Notes under the pieces: model-generated
Database searches by the model: none
Seen by the model: the letters and a program-made list of their open reading frames with translations, nothing else
What the model was told of the DNA's origin: nothing
Assembly: GCA_027065715.1 (NCBI GenBank)
Contig: JAMONO010000040.1
Location: 1 to 46,302, forward strand
DNA from: Flavobacteriales bacterium
GTDB taxonomy: Bacteria > Bacteroidota > Bacteroidia > Flavobacteriales > Flavobacteriaceae
Length of the DNA: 46,302 nucleotides
Direction of reading: 5' to 3'
Made by a program: the position numbers and the translations under genes
Shown: piece after piece, positions 25,754 through 35,600 of the stretch
Numbering within the stretch: the stretch's first letter is position 1
Layout: each line of letters starts with the position of its first letter

Positions 25754-28700
25754 ATGAAAAGAAAATTATTTTTTTTAACATTTGTCTTGATGTTTTTTTC
25801 ATCGGGTATTTCGCAAGTAACCACTTCCAAACTCAAAGGATTGGTTAAAGATAAAGACGGTCCCATGATGGGTGCCGAAGTAATGGTAATACACGAACCT
25901 ACCGGCACGCGAAACGGAACCATAACACAAGAAAACGGACGATTTTTGTTGCCCAACTTGCGTATTGGCGGACCTTATACCGTAATTGTAAAATTTGTCG
26001 GTTACCAACCGGTCGAACTCAAAGATATATATTTGAAGCTGGGCGAAACCAAAGATATACAAGTGTTCTTAAAAGAAAGTAAAAATACCTTGAAAGAAGT
26101 TGTTATCAACGTAAAAGATAACAGCAAAGTTGCCGCCAAAGACAAAAACGGACCGGTAACCAGTATAGGACACAAAGAACTCGAGGCTTTGCCTTCCATT
26201 ACCCGTTCGGCACAAGATTTTTATAGATTGGAACCGTCAGCCAGCGGCAACTCGTTTGGCGGACGTAACGATCAATACAACAATTTTTCGCTTAACGGAA
26301 GTATATTTAATAACCCCTTCGGTTTAGACGCCGCCACTCCGGGCGGACAATCCAATGCCCAACCCATTTCGTTGGACGCTATTGACCAAATACAAGTCTC
26401 AACCGCCCCTTATGATGTAACGCAATCGGGTTTTACGGGTGCTGCTGTTAATGCCGTAACCAAGAGCGGAACCAATACTTTTCACGGAACTGCTTTCGGA
26501 TATTATCGTAACCAAGACATGACCGGAAAAGTCAATCTGGGAAGCACTACTTTAACCCCCGATTTAAAGCAATTGCAAGCCGGTTTTAGTGTAGGCGGAC
26601 CTATTATCAAAAACAAATTGTTCTTTTTTGTCAATGCCGAAATCGATGACCGTTCCGATTTGGGCTCTTTTTATATAGCCAAAGCACCGGGACGTTCAGG
26701 AGATAATGTCAGTCGAGTCGAAAAATCCGATTTGGACGAAGTTTCGGCACTGTTGGCAAGTATCGGTTATCAAACCGGCCCTTACGAAGGTTATTTGCAC
26801 GATACCTATTCGCAAAAAGGTATCGTAAAATTGGATTGGAACGCTACCGATAATCTTCGTTTATCGATGATATACAACAGGTTAAATGCTTATCGGGACT
26901 TAAATGCACACCCCGATGCCATTATGCACCGCGGCCCTGATAAAGACGTATTGCAATTTTATAACTCGGGTTATCGCATAAACAACAATATCGATTCGTA
27001 TTTGTTGGAAATGAACTGGAATTCAAAAGACGGTAAAATGTCTAATAAATTCCAAGCCGGATACACCTATTTTGACGATTACAGAGAACCAAATTCAACT
27101 CCGGCGCCGGTAATAAATATTTTTAAAGACGGTAAACCTTATATCATAGCCGGTCATGAACCCTTTTCTATTCACAATAAGTTAGACCAAAAAGTTTATC
27201 AAGCTTCCGATATTTTTACTTATACAATGAACAACCATACCTTTACCGGTGGTTTTAATTTTGAAAAATTTAGTTTTGTCAATTCATTTAATTTGTTCGG
27301 CTACGGGTTTGATGTTTTTGGCGGTTATACCATGCAACAATTTAGAGATGCTGTTGCAGACGGTACAATTTCTCAAAAAATAGCCGATGCCAAAGAAGCC
27401 GACGCTGCCGGTAAGTGGAATATAACCAAATTGGACGTGGGACAATTAGGTTTTTTTGTGCAAGATGAAATACAAGTAAACGAATATTTCAAATTTGCCG
27501 TAGGCCTAAGAGTAGATAAACCCATGTATTTTAAAACGGCAGATTATATCAAAGAAAAAATCGAAGAAGCCGGAGACGATTATATCATGGAAAAACAAAC
27601 TTGGTATGACGAAAACGGCAATGCTTTGCAATACAGTGCCCGCAATCTTCCTTCCGAAGACTTATTGTGGTCGCCCCGTTTGTCCTTTAACTGGGATCTC
27701 AGTCATGACAAAACGGCAATCTTACGTGGAGGAACAGGTATTTTTACAGGACGACTTCCTTTTGTATGGATAGGAAATCACGTAGCCAATGTAGGTCGCT
27801 GGTATATGACACCCGTTTCGCCCGATTTTAAATTTCCACAAGTATGGCGAACCAGCTTAGGAACCGATCTGAAATTTGAAAACGGCTGGACAACCAGTAT
27901 CGATTTGGCTTATACCAAAGACATCAATGCCATGATGGTGCGTAACTATGGTTTGAAACCACCCAGCGGTACCTTAAACAGTAGTATTGATGCCAGACCG
28001 GTTTATACCGATAACGACCATGTGAAAATGTTTGACTACGGATTTAATGCCGATTTATATACTTTTACCAATACCAATTTGGGCGAATCGTTTAACTTTA
28101 CCGCCAAAGTAAACAAAAACTTCAAAAAAGGTTTTAGAACCAGCTTGGCTTACAACTTCTTGCTTTCTAACGATGCCAATTCAATTGAAGCCGAAATTAC
28201 CGGCGATGCTTTTCTCCGAAATCCGGCTTTGGGTAATGTAAATAAAGCCGTATTGGCACCTTCGTTGTATGGCGATATGCATCGCTTTGTAGGTTTTTCG
28301 AGCAAAGAATGGAAGTATGGACATGACAAGCAATGGAGCACTACTTTGGCAGCTGTTTACGAATGGGCAAAAGGAGGAAGATTTTCTTATACCTATTCGG
28401 GGGACATCAACGGCGACGGTTCCGACCTAAACGATTTGATTTATATCCCCAAAAAAGAAGAAATAGAACAAATGTATTTTGAAGGAACCCCTGCTGAACA
28501 ACAAGCACAAAAAGAGGCATTTAACCACTTCATTGTTCAAGACGATTATTTGAGCACTCACAGAGGTACATATATGGAAAGATATGCCATATTAAGCCCT
28601 TGGAGAAGCAAAATAGATTTGAAATTAACCCAATCATACAAAATAAAAGGAGCCCAAAAAGTGCAATTCAATTTAAATATAATGAACTTGGGCAACTTGC

Positions 28701-28894
28701 TAAACAGCGATTGGGGAGTAGTTAAACTTCCTACCACCAAACAACCCATCAGTGTTATGGTCAAGGATATAAACAACGACGGTATCGATGAACCGGTTTA
28801 TACTTTTGACACCTCTTTGAAACAAACCTTTTATAACGATTATAGTTTGCGTTCGCGCTGGCAAGTGCAAATGGGCTTGAGATACATTTTTTAG
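25754..28894 (+). CDS. Oar-like TonB-dependent outer-membrane receptor
   Basis: The 1046-residue protein has a signal peptide (residues 1-20, ending GISQ). A carboxypeptidase-regulatory-like domain follows at about 24-110 (GLVKDKDGPMMGAEVMV ... GRFLLPNLRIGGPYTV), then a plug with the SGFTGAAVNAVTKSGTNTFHG motif near 230-250 and a long beta-barrel. It ends in an aromatic residue (GLRYIF), as outer-membrane barrels do. The architecture matches Oar/CarboxypepD_reg TonB-dependent receptors. Oar of Myxococcus is linked to surface signalling and protein export; many Bacteroidota relatives have unknown cargo. No SusD partner follows, so it is not a Sus-type glycan uptake pair. It stands alone between two terminators. 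Confidence 0.9.
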   Translation: MKRKLFFLTFVLMFFSSGISQVTTSKLKGLVKDKDGPMMGAEVMVIHEPTGTRNGTITQENGRFLLPNLRIGGPYTVIVKFVGYQPVELKDIYLKLGETKDIQVFLKESKNTLKEVVINVKDNSKVAAKDKNGPVTSIGHKELEALPSITRSAQDFYRLEPSASGNSFGGRNDQYNNFSLNGSIFNNPFGLDAATPGGQSNAQPISLDAIDQIQVSTAPYDVTQSGFTGAAVNAVTKSGTNTFHGTAFGYYRNQDMTGKVNLGSTTLTPDLKQLQAGFSVGGPIIKNKLFFFVNAEIDDRSDLGSFYIAKAPGRSGDNVSRVEKSDLDEVSALLASIGYQTGPYEGYLHDTYSQKGIVKLDWNATDNLRLSMIYNRLNAYRDLNAHPDAIMHRGPDKDVLQFYNSGYRINNNIDSYLLEMNWNSKDGKMSNKFQAGYTYFDDYREPNSTPAPVINIFKDGKPYIIAGHEPFSIHNKLDQKVYQASDIFTYTMNNHTFTGGFNFEKFSFVNSFNLFGYGFDVFGGYTMQQFRDAVADGTISQKIADAKEADAAGKWNITKLDVGQLGFFVQDEIQVNEYFKFAVGLRVDKPMYFKTADYIKEKIEEAGDDYIMEKQTWYDENGNALQYSARNLPSEDLLWSPRLSFNWDLSHDKTAILRGGTGIFTGRLPFVWIGNHVANVGRWYMTPVSPDFKFPQVWRTSLGTDLKFENGWTTSIDLAYTKDINAMMVRNYGLKPPSGTLNSSIDARPVYTDNDHVKMFDYGFNADLYTFTNTNLGESFNFTAKVNKNFKKGFRTSLAYNFLLSNDANSIEAEITGDAFLRNPALGNVNKAVLAPSLYGDMHRFVGFSSKEWKYGHDKQWSTTLAAVYEWAKGGRFSYTYSGDINGDGSDLNDLIYIPKKEEIEQMYFEGTPAEQQAQKEAFNHFIVQDDYLSTHRGTYMERYAILSPWRSKIDLKLTQSYKIKGAQKVQFNLNIMNLGNLLNSDWGVVKLPTTKQPISVMVKDINNDGIDEPVYTFDTSLKQTFYNDYSLRSRWQVQMGLRYIF

Positions 28895-28914
28895 ACTTTG
28901 TTTGGTAGATTTTC

Positions 28915-28952
28915 AATAACTTTCGCCTTGCTTTTGCAAGGCGAAAGTTATT
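28915..28952 (+). terminator. Strong hairpin terminator after the TonB-dependent receptor
   Basis: A perfect 17-bp stem (28915-28931 with 28936-28952) encloses a TTTT loop and ends in a short T-rich tail. Its symmetry means it could also stop transcription from the opposite side. Confidence 0.85.
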
Positions 28953-29074
28953 TACATTTATACTTTATTGAATTATTTTAAATTGGTTTAGGTTTTAGTC
29001 CCGAAACTTTGAGAATATGCGGTAGCGGTAAATTTCTAACGGAATTGATTAAAGGAAGCTTTTGCCGAATAGAT

Positions 29075-29180
29075 AAAGATTTCTCACTGCGTTCGAAATG
29101 ACATCATTCATTGCTTAATTCTTTGATTAGCAAAACGTTGTCATTGCGAGGTGCGAGGCACGAGCACCGTAGCAATCTTT
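29075..29180. repeat. Inverted pair of REP-like elements
   Basis: Unit 1 (29075-29103) runs AAAGATT ... AATGACA and unit 2 (29139-29180) runs TGTCATT ... AATCTTT, so the ends are inverted copies of each other, separated by 35 bases. Unit 2 folds internally (GGTGC 29150-29154 with GCACC 29164-29168; TTGC with GCAA outside). From memory, TGTCATT...AATCTTT repeats of both flavours, with the cores TCGAACGCAGTGAG-like and GCGAGGCACGA-like, are scattered between genes in many Bacteroidota genomes. No transposase is present in the window. Confidence 0.65.
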
Positions 29181-29512
29181 GTTTTTGTGTCGTTTTATTG
29201 AATTAGATTCTTCGCTTCGCAGTCGCTTCGTTTTGAATATTGCAATTCGATAAACATTGTTGTCCGTTTCAATGGGTATCATCAGTATCTCACAAAGCAT
29301 AGAGATACCGGTTCAACTCGATTTGTCCGGTAACAATATCTTTTTTATAGGTTCTTATGAACCGTAGTTTTCTTAAAATTTGCTAAAAAGTTATTTATGG
29401 CAATCTAATTAAATAGTTGATAATGAGCTAATTGCAATATAATATATGGGAGTTTCTTTTTATAACTTTATGAGATAATATAGTTTTATTACCGTAATTA
29501 AAAAAATTGTAT

Positions 29513-29520
29513 TACCTTTG
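29513..29520 (+). promoter_or_regulatory. Candidate -7 box for the 4-TM protein gene
   Basis: TACCTTTG matches TAnnTTTG exactly, 31 bases before the start codon at 29551. The -33 region has no exact TTG at normal spacing. Confidence 0.5.
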
Positions 29521-29550
29521 CGAGTGAATACTAACTAACATAAATATATT

Positions 29551-29949
29551 ATGAACGGAAAAAGAAATATCGTAACCGGTTTATTCGTAATGGCTTTATT
29601 TATGGCTTACGGATTTTTATTGATTTATTTACGCGATTTTGCTCCCGGCAAAGAGGCGTGGATTGAAAATTATATCAAAGGAAGTCATTTTGAAAGTCGT
29701 TTGGCACATGTGCACGGCAATCTGTTTGCCTTGTTAAATATTGTTATAGGCTATTTGTTGTTGCAATTCAAAGACAGATTGAGCAATACCAAAATTATTT
29801 CTTGGTTGGCTGTTGCGGGTATATTGATGCCCGTTGGTATTTTGATGGAGGTTTATTTGAGTTTTCCGCCTGTTTTTGTTTTAATCGGAGCTATTGCGAT
29901 GGTGCTATCGGTATTAATATTAGCCGGTGCCTTTTATAAAATGAAGTAA
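29551..29949 (+). CDS. Small 4-TM membrane protein with HVHGN motif, function unknown
   Basis: The 132-residue protein has four predicted membrane segments (about residues 7-27, 52-72, 83-102 and 107-129) and short polar loops. The second segment opens with His53-Val-His55-Gly-Asn57, and segment 3 contains Pro94. Paired histidines at a membrane boundary can bind heme or metal, but no family is recognised. It has a good -7 box. It lies 95 bases before the efflux operon on the same strand and might share its transcript, though no shared function is evident. Confidence 0.6.
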   Translation: MNGKRNIVTGLFVMALFMAYGFLLIYLRDFAPGKEAWIENYIKGSHFESRLAHVHGNLFALLNIVIGYLLLQFKDRLSNTKIISWLAVAGILMPVGILMEVYLSFPPVFVLIGAIAMVLSVLILAGAFYKMK

Positions 29950-30044
29950 TACAATAATTGACGCAATGACACATTTTATTGCAGATAATTTAACGAATAT
30001 TACCCGATGATTCGGGACATTTAAATATTAAAAAAAATACAGAT

Positions 30045-31367
30045 ATGATTAACAATAAAAAATTTATCAGCGGATTGTTACTTTTGTTCTTATCCGTTTT
30101 GCAACTTCATGCACAAGAAATTATGAGCTTGGAACAAATGATAGAAAAGGCTCGTGAAAATAACAAAAGCTTAAAAATAAGCCAAAATGAAATCAAAATT
30201 GCAAGTGAAAAACACAAAGAAGTTAAAAGCAATTTGTTGCCTAAAATTAATGCAACGGGCGAATACAAATATTTTTTCGATTTACCAACGCAATTGATGC
30301 CTGCCAAAGCTTTTAACCCTATGGCTCCCGAATGGCAATTTAAAGCCGCTCAATTTGGCGTACCTCATAATATCAATGCCAACGTGCAGTTAATGATGCC
30401 GTTGTTCAATCCACAACTATACACCAATATCAAAACTACCAAAATAGCACGTGAACTCAGTAGTTTAAAATATAAAAAAACCAAAGAACAAATATTTTAC
30501 GATATATCAAACATGTATTACAATGCTCAGATTATCAAGTCTCAATTAAAGTTTATCGACGGGAATATCACCAATACCCAAAAGCTTTTGGACAATTTGA
30601 AATTGCTCAAAACACAAGGTTTGGCCAAAGGTTCCGATGTAAACAAAATCGATTTGCAACTGCAACAACTCAAAACGCAAAAACAACAAGCGCAAATCAA
30701 TTATACTCAAGTGCTTGACGCACTAAAATTTTATATGGGTATGCCGTTAAACAAACAAATAGATGTGGAAGAAAATATAGATACCTCTACATCGACTTAT
30801 GCTTACAAAAAGGAAACAACTTTGGACTATAAATTGGCAAAAACCAAAACCCGTCTGATTAAAAACGAGATTAAGTCTTTGAAACGTTCGCGTTTGCCAA
30901 GCCTGTCATTAATGGCTTCATACGGACAAACCGGATACGGATATGACGAAGAACCGCACGATTTTCTCGATTTTTATGATGTGAGTTTTATTGGAGCCAG
31001 ATTAAATATACCCGTTTTTAACGGCACTACAATAACGCGAAAAATAAAACAAAAAAAATATGAACTTCAAAACAGTCAATTACAACTCGAATTGATAGCC
31101 GATAAAAAAGAAATGGAAATAAACAATGCCAAATTAAAATTAGCCGTTAGCAAAAAAAATATTGAAAATACCAAAGCACAAGTGGCGCTGGCACAAACCG
31201 TTTACGAACAAACCCTTTTGGAACAAAAGCATGGGGTAGCAGGATTGACCGATGTCATTATGGCTGATAATGAGTTGCGAAAAGCACAACAAAATTACTT
31301 GCAAGCTCAAATTGATTATATGAAAGCCGATTTGGAATTGAAAAAAATTACAGGACAAATCAAATAA
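30045..31367 (+). CDS. TolC-family outer-membrane efflux protein
   Basis: The 440-residue protein has a signal peptide ending LHAQ (about residue 24). Two outer-membrane-efflux repeats with long heptad-rich helices follow (for example NITNTQKLLDNLKLLKTQGLAKGSDVN and the C-terminal counterpart with EQTLLEQKHGVAGLTDVI). This is the outer-membrane channel and periplasmic tunnel of the tripartite pump encoded by this and the next two genes. Length and helix layout match the family. It starts 95 bases after the 4-TM protein gene; a GGAGG-like run upstream of the next gene (near 31419) is notable in a genome that mostly lacks such sites. Confidence 0.92.
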   Translation: MINNKKFISGLLLLFLSVLQLHAQEIMSLEQMIEKARENNKSLKISQNEIKIASEKHKEVKSNLLPKINATGEYKYFFDLPTQLMPAKAFNPMAPEWQFKAAQFGVPHNINANVQLMMPLFNPQLYTNIKTTKIARELSSLKYKKTKEQIFYDISNMYYNAQIIKSQLKFIDGNITNTQKLLDNLKLLKTQGLAKGSDVNKIDLQLQQLKTQKQQAQINYTQVLDALKFYMGMPLNKQIDVEENIDTSTSTYAYKKETTLDYKLAKTKTRLIKNEIKSLKRSRLPSLSLMASYGQTGYGYDEEPHDFLDFYDVSFIGARLNIPVFNGTTITRKIKQKKYELQNSQLQLELIADKKEMEINNAKLKLAVSKKNIENTKAQVALAQTVYEQTLLEQKHGVAGLTDVIMADNELRKAQQNYLQAQIDYMKADLELKKITGQIK

Positions 31368-31467
31368 AATTATTGCGCTTTGCAAACCAAAATCACCAAC
31401 CATTTAACCCTAAATCGGAGGTAAATAATATTAATAAAACAAATATCATTAATAAAAATATTGAAAA

Positions 31468-32523
31468 ATGAAAAAATACATCATCAACCTTTTAATTTTA
31501 ATCGCACTGATAGTATTAATCGTGCTTAAATTAACCGAAAACAAACAAAAAGCAGAAGCACGGGTTTATCATTACGACAGAAATCAACCTATTTTGGTGC
31601 ATACATCCAAGCTAAAGGCTCAACCCGTTGTAATAAACAAAGAATTTACAGGCAACTTTATGTCTGACCAAGACGGCAAAATCAATGCCGATGTACAAGG
31701 TAAAGTTATCGCCATTAAAGTAAAAGAAGGAGATTTTGTCAAAAAAGGACAATTGTTAATCAAGTTAGACCCTACCTTGTTGATAGCCAAACGTCGTACC
31801 TTAGATGTCAAAATCAAAGGTTTTAAAGACGATGTCAAAAGATACAAAGTATTGGTAGCACACGATGCCGTTCAAGCCATCAAACTCGAAAAAGCACAAT
31901 TGGGTTTAAAAGCTGCCTTAGCCGAACGAAAAAGTGTATCCGAACAAATCAAAAAAACCAATATTTATGCACCTTTTGACGGTTATATTACAATGAAGTT
32001 TACCGAAGTAGGTTCGTTTGCCGCTCCCGGTATGCCTTTGTTGCAATTAACAGCCATTGACAAATTGCAATTTACCGTCAATGTTTCCGAATCCGACTTG
32101 GATTTGTTTGATATAGGCAGAGAATACGATATTAATGTTGATGCTTATCCCGATGAACCCGTTACAGGAAAGTTGTCCGTAATTGGAAGCAAAGCCAATC
32201 GTTCAAACGATTATCCTGTAAAATTTGATGTGGTTAATACCAAACAAAAAAGCATCAAATCGGGTATGTTCGGAGTGGTGAAAGTAAAAAAAGATTATGG
32301 CAACAACGCCATTTTGGTTCCGGCTACCGCCATACGAGGTTCCGAAAACAACGCACAAGTATATGTTGTGCAAAACGGCAAAGCCGTTTTGAAAAATGTC
32401 GTGCTAAAAGGTCACGTGGGTAACAATGTGATTGTGAAAGGACTGCAAGACGGAGAAGAAATAGTTACTTCGGGTTTTGTAAACCTGTTTGACGGAGCCA
32501 ATATTCAATCCGTTGAAAAATAA
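31468..32523 (+). CDS. RND efflux periplasmic adaptor (HlyD/MFP family)
   Basis: The 351-residue protein has one N-terminal membrane anchor (about residues 4-21). A first lipoyl-like half follows at about 66-105 (GKINADVQGKVIAIKVKEGDFVKKGQLLIKLDP), then a short coiled-coil hairpin (about 110-160), the second lipoyl half (TNIYAPFDGYITMKFTEVGSF) and beta-barrel and membrane-proximal domains to the end. It bridges the inner-membrane pump and TolC. It lies in the same orientation between the TolC-like and pump genes with gaps of 100 and 148 bases. Confidence 0.92.
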   Translation: MKKYIINLLILIALIVLIVLKLTENKQKAEARVYHYDRNQPILVHTSKLKAQPVVINKEFTGNFMSDQDGKINADVQGKVIAIKVKEGDFVKKGQLLIKLDPTLLIAKRRTLDVKIKGFKDDVKRYKVLVAHDAVQAIKLEKAQLGLKAALAERKSVSEQIKKTNIYAPFDGYITMKFTEVGSFAAPGMPLLQLTAIDKLQFTVNVSESDLDLFDIGREYDINVDAYPDEPVTGKLSVIGSKANRSNDYPVKFDVVNTKQKSIKSGMFGVVKVKKDYGNNAILVPATAIRGSENNAQVYVVQNGKAVLKNVVLKGHVGNNVIVKGLQDGEEIVTSGFVNLFDGANIQSVEK

Positions 32524-32601
32524 GCCGAAAAAACAAGCAACTTTTTTGACAAAGTTAATGATAAATCACGAAATACTTCGGTTGTCATTGTTACAGGTTT
32601 C

Positions 32602-32642
32602 TTGTCATTTCGCAGATATTCCGATTTTCGGCAAAATGACAA
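32602..32642. repeat. REP-like stem-loop between adaptor and pump genes
   Basis: TTGTCATTTCGC at 32602-32613 pairs with GCAAAATGACAA at 32631-32642 (11 of 12 positions, one G-T) around a 17-base loop. The TGTCATT ends match those of the REP-like pair at 29075-29180. It lies within the efflux operon and has no T-run, so it is more likely an mRNA-stability or attenuation element than a full terminator. Confidence 0.45.
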
Positions 32643-32671
32643 AATTTTATCAATAATCAAAAAACAAAAAA

Positions 32672-35600
32672 ATGAACATAACAAAAATATCTATAAACAG
32701 ACCGTCTCTTATCATTGTACTATTCAGTGTATTTGTATTGATAGGTTATATCGGTTACAAAAATTTGAGTTATGAGTTATTACCCGATTTTAACCAGCCG
32801 GTTATCGTGGTAAAAACCATTTATCCGGGTGCCGAACCCGAAGAAGTGGAAACTTCCGTTTCCAAAAAAATTGAAGATGCCCTGTCCAATTTGGAAGGAA
32901 TTGATTACATACAATCCAAATCATTGCCCAATGCGTCTATCATTATTGCCAATTTGAAATACGGTACCGATGTCGATTTTGCCATGCAAGATGCACAACG
33001 TCAAATCGATAATATTCGCAACGACTTACCCGACGATATTTTAAGTCCGACTATGAGTAAAGTTTCTCCCAGCGATTTGCCTATTATGTCCATCAGTGCT
33101 ACCGGCGACTTACCGGCAACCGAATTTTATCAAAAAATGGTAGATGATATTTTGCCGCAAATCAAACAACTTAAAGGAGTTGCCGAAATCGATATTTTGG
33201 GAGGTGAACAACGCGAAATTCAAGTAAAAGTCGATCCCGATAAACTCAAACTTTACAAAGTATCGTTAAGTCAAGTGGTTGAAGCCATTAACCGTTCGGG
33301 CATAGATATTCCGGCGGGCAAAATAAAAACTGCCAAAATAGAAAACTCCGTTCGTTTGGTAGGCAAATATCACGATGTCGAAGAAATAAGAAATGTGCAA
33401 GTAGCTATGCCGCAACCCGGTAGTCCGGTTTATGTCAAAGATGTTGCCAATGTTGTGGACGGTATCAAAGAAATATCATCGCTTAGTCGGTATAACGGTG
33501 TTGAAGGTTTGGGATTGGTGCTTAAAAAACAAGGTGATGCCAATGCCGTGGACGTATCAAAATTGGTGCGTGCCAAACTCAAAGAAATTGAAAATAAAGA
33601 GAAAAAAAATAATATCAAGTTTATCATTGCCGATGATAGTACCGACAAAACTATTGCAGCCGTCGAATCGGTTGTGGACGACCTGATTTTGGCGGTTATC
33701 TTGGTATCGGTTGTTATGTTGTTGTTTTTACGTAGTTTTCGCAATGCGCTCATCGTAATTGTTGCCATACCTACATCGTTGGTTACGGCTTTCGGAGTGA
33801 TGTGGATTATGGGTTTTACGCTCAACTTGATGACTTTGTTGGCAATGTCCCTTATTATCGGTATTTTGGTCGATGATGCTACGGTGGTTTTGGAAAATAT
33901 TCAACGCCACCTCGATATGGGAAAAGAACGCCGACAAGCTGCTTTTGACGGACGTATGGAAATCGGATTTTCGGCAGTTGCCATTACTTTGGTGGACGTT
34001 ATCGTGTTCTTGCCTATTTTGTTTTTGCAAGTTTTTGTAGCCGATATGCTCAAAGAATTCTCCATTGTGGTTATTACATCGACTTTAACCAGTTTGTTAG
34101 TCGGATTTACACTGACACCCTGGTTGGCATCGCGTATCGGTAAAGCCGAAGATGTCAAACCAACCAATTGGTTTAACAAATTTTTGCTCTGGTTCGAACG
34201 ACAACTCAAAAACTTTATCAATGCCTATACCCGACAACTAAAATGGGTATTAAATCATAAAGCCGTGTTTGGCGGATTAATGCTTGTCTTGGTTATATTG
34301 ACCGGTGTTTTGATGAAACAAAATATCATCGGAAACGAACTGATTGCAACAGGCGATCAAGGAAAGTTCAGTTTGTTTTTGGAGTTTGACAAATTTACCC
34401 CGTTAAAACAAAACAATATTGTTTCGTCACAGGTCGAAAGGTTTTTGTTGCAACAAAAAGAGGTTGAAAGTGTGTTTAGCAATATAGGCGGACCTACAAC
34501 CAGTATCGGAAGTTCGGGAGTTGGATTGCCTTACAAATCGGAATTTACCATACAACTGGTGCCGGACGATAAACGAAATATTTCTACCGAACGTTTTATG
34601 ATTGATTTGCGTGAGTCTTTGAAAAAAGAATTTCCGAGTGTTAAATTTTCAATGACGGCACTGGGTTTGGTGGCTCGTTCGTCGCCTATCGAAATAACTT
34701 TGAGCGGAAGTGATTTGAACCAAGTCAAAAAAGTAGCCGACAGCTTAAAAAGAGTTATTGAAGATATACCCGGAGCCGACAATGTGCAATTGTCGGTTAC
34801 GGAAGGAACACCCGAACTGAAAGTAATACCCAACCGAGACAAATTGCAACGATTGGGATTAAATCCGGCTTATGTCGGCTTTAACTTGCGAACCGCTTTT
34901 ACCGGCAACGATGATGCTACACTTACCGATAAAGGAACCGAATATCCGGTTCGTATTTGGTTGGAAGATTTTGATCGTCAAAATTATGACGATGTGGCTA
35001 ACTTAACCATAGTTAATCCCAAAGGTATGCCGGTCAAAGTATCACAAATTGCCCGTATCGAACAATCCAAATCTCCTTCAATGTTGGAGCGTATGGACAG
35101 GTTGCCTTCCATAACCATTACCGCAGATGCTTTGGGACGCCCTTCGGGTTCGGTAGCCGACGATTTTAAAGCTTATGTCAAAACCCACCCGCTCCCCGAA
35201 GGTATTCAAATGGCATGGGGCAGCGATATCAAAAAACAAATAGACAGTTTTGGAGCTATGGCTGATGTGCTACTGATTTCATTAATATTGATATATCTTT
35301 TGCTCGTAGCTCTATATGATAGTTTTATTTATCCGGTAGTCGTGATGTTTGCCATTCCGGCGGCTGTTATCGGGGCTTTATTGGCTTTGAACTTGTCGCT
35401 CAGTGACCTGAGTTTGTTTACCTTGCTCGGTATGATTATGTTAATGGGATTGGTGGTTAAAAACTCCATATTAATTGTCGATTTTACCAACCAGCTGAAA
35501 CAACGCGGTTTATCAACTGCCGAAGCCTTGATAGAAGCAGGTAAAGAACGTATGCGACCTATTTTGATGACTACTTTTGCCATGGTTATAGGTATGATAC

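Larger units (their letters stand above)
28953..29550. other. Gene-free intergenic stretch with repeats and foldable segments
   Basis: No coding region is supported in these 600 bases. They hold an inverted pair of REP-like repeats (29075-29180) and a compact foldable segment at 29285-29332. In that segment GTATCTC at 29285-29291 pairs with GAGATAC at 29302-29308, and TACCGG at 29306-29311 can pair with CCGGTA at 29327-29332. These two pairings overlap and are mutually exclusive. A promoter box for the 4-TM protein gene lies at the right end. Confidence 0.6.
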
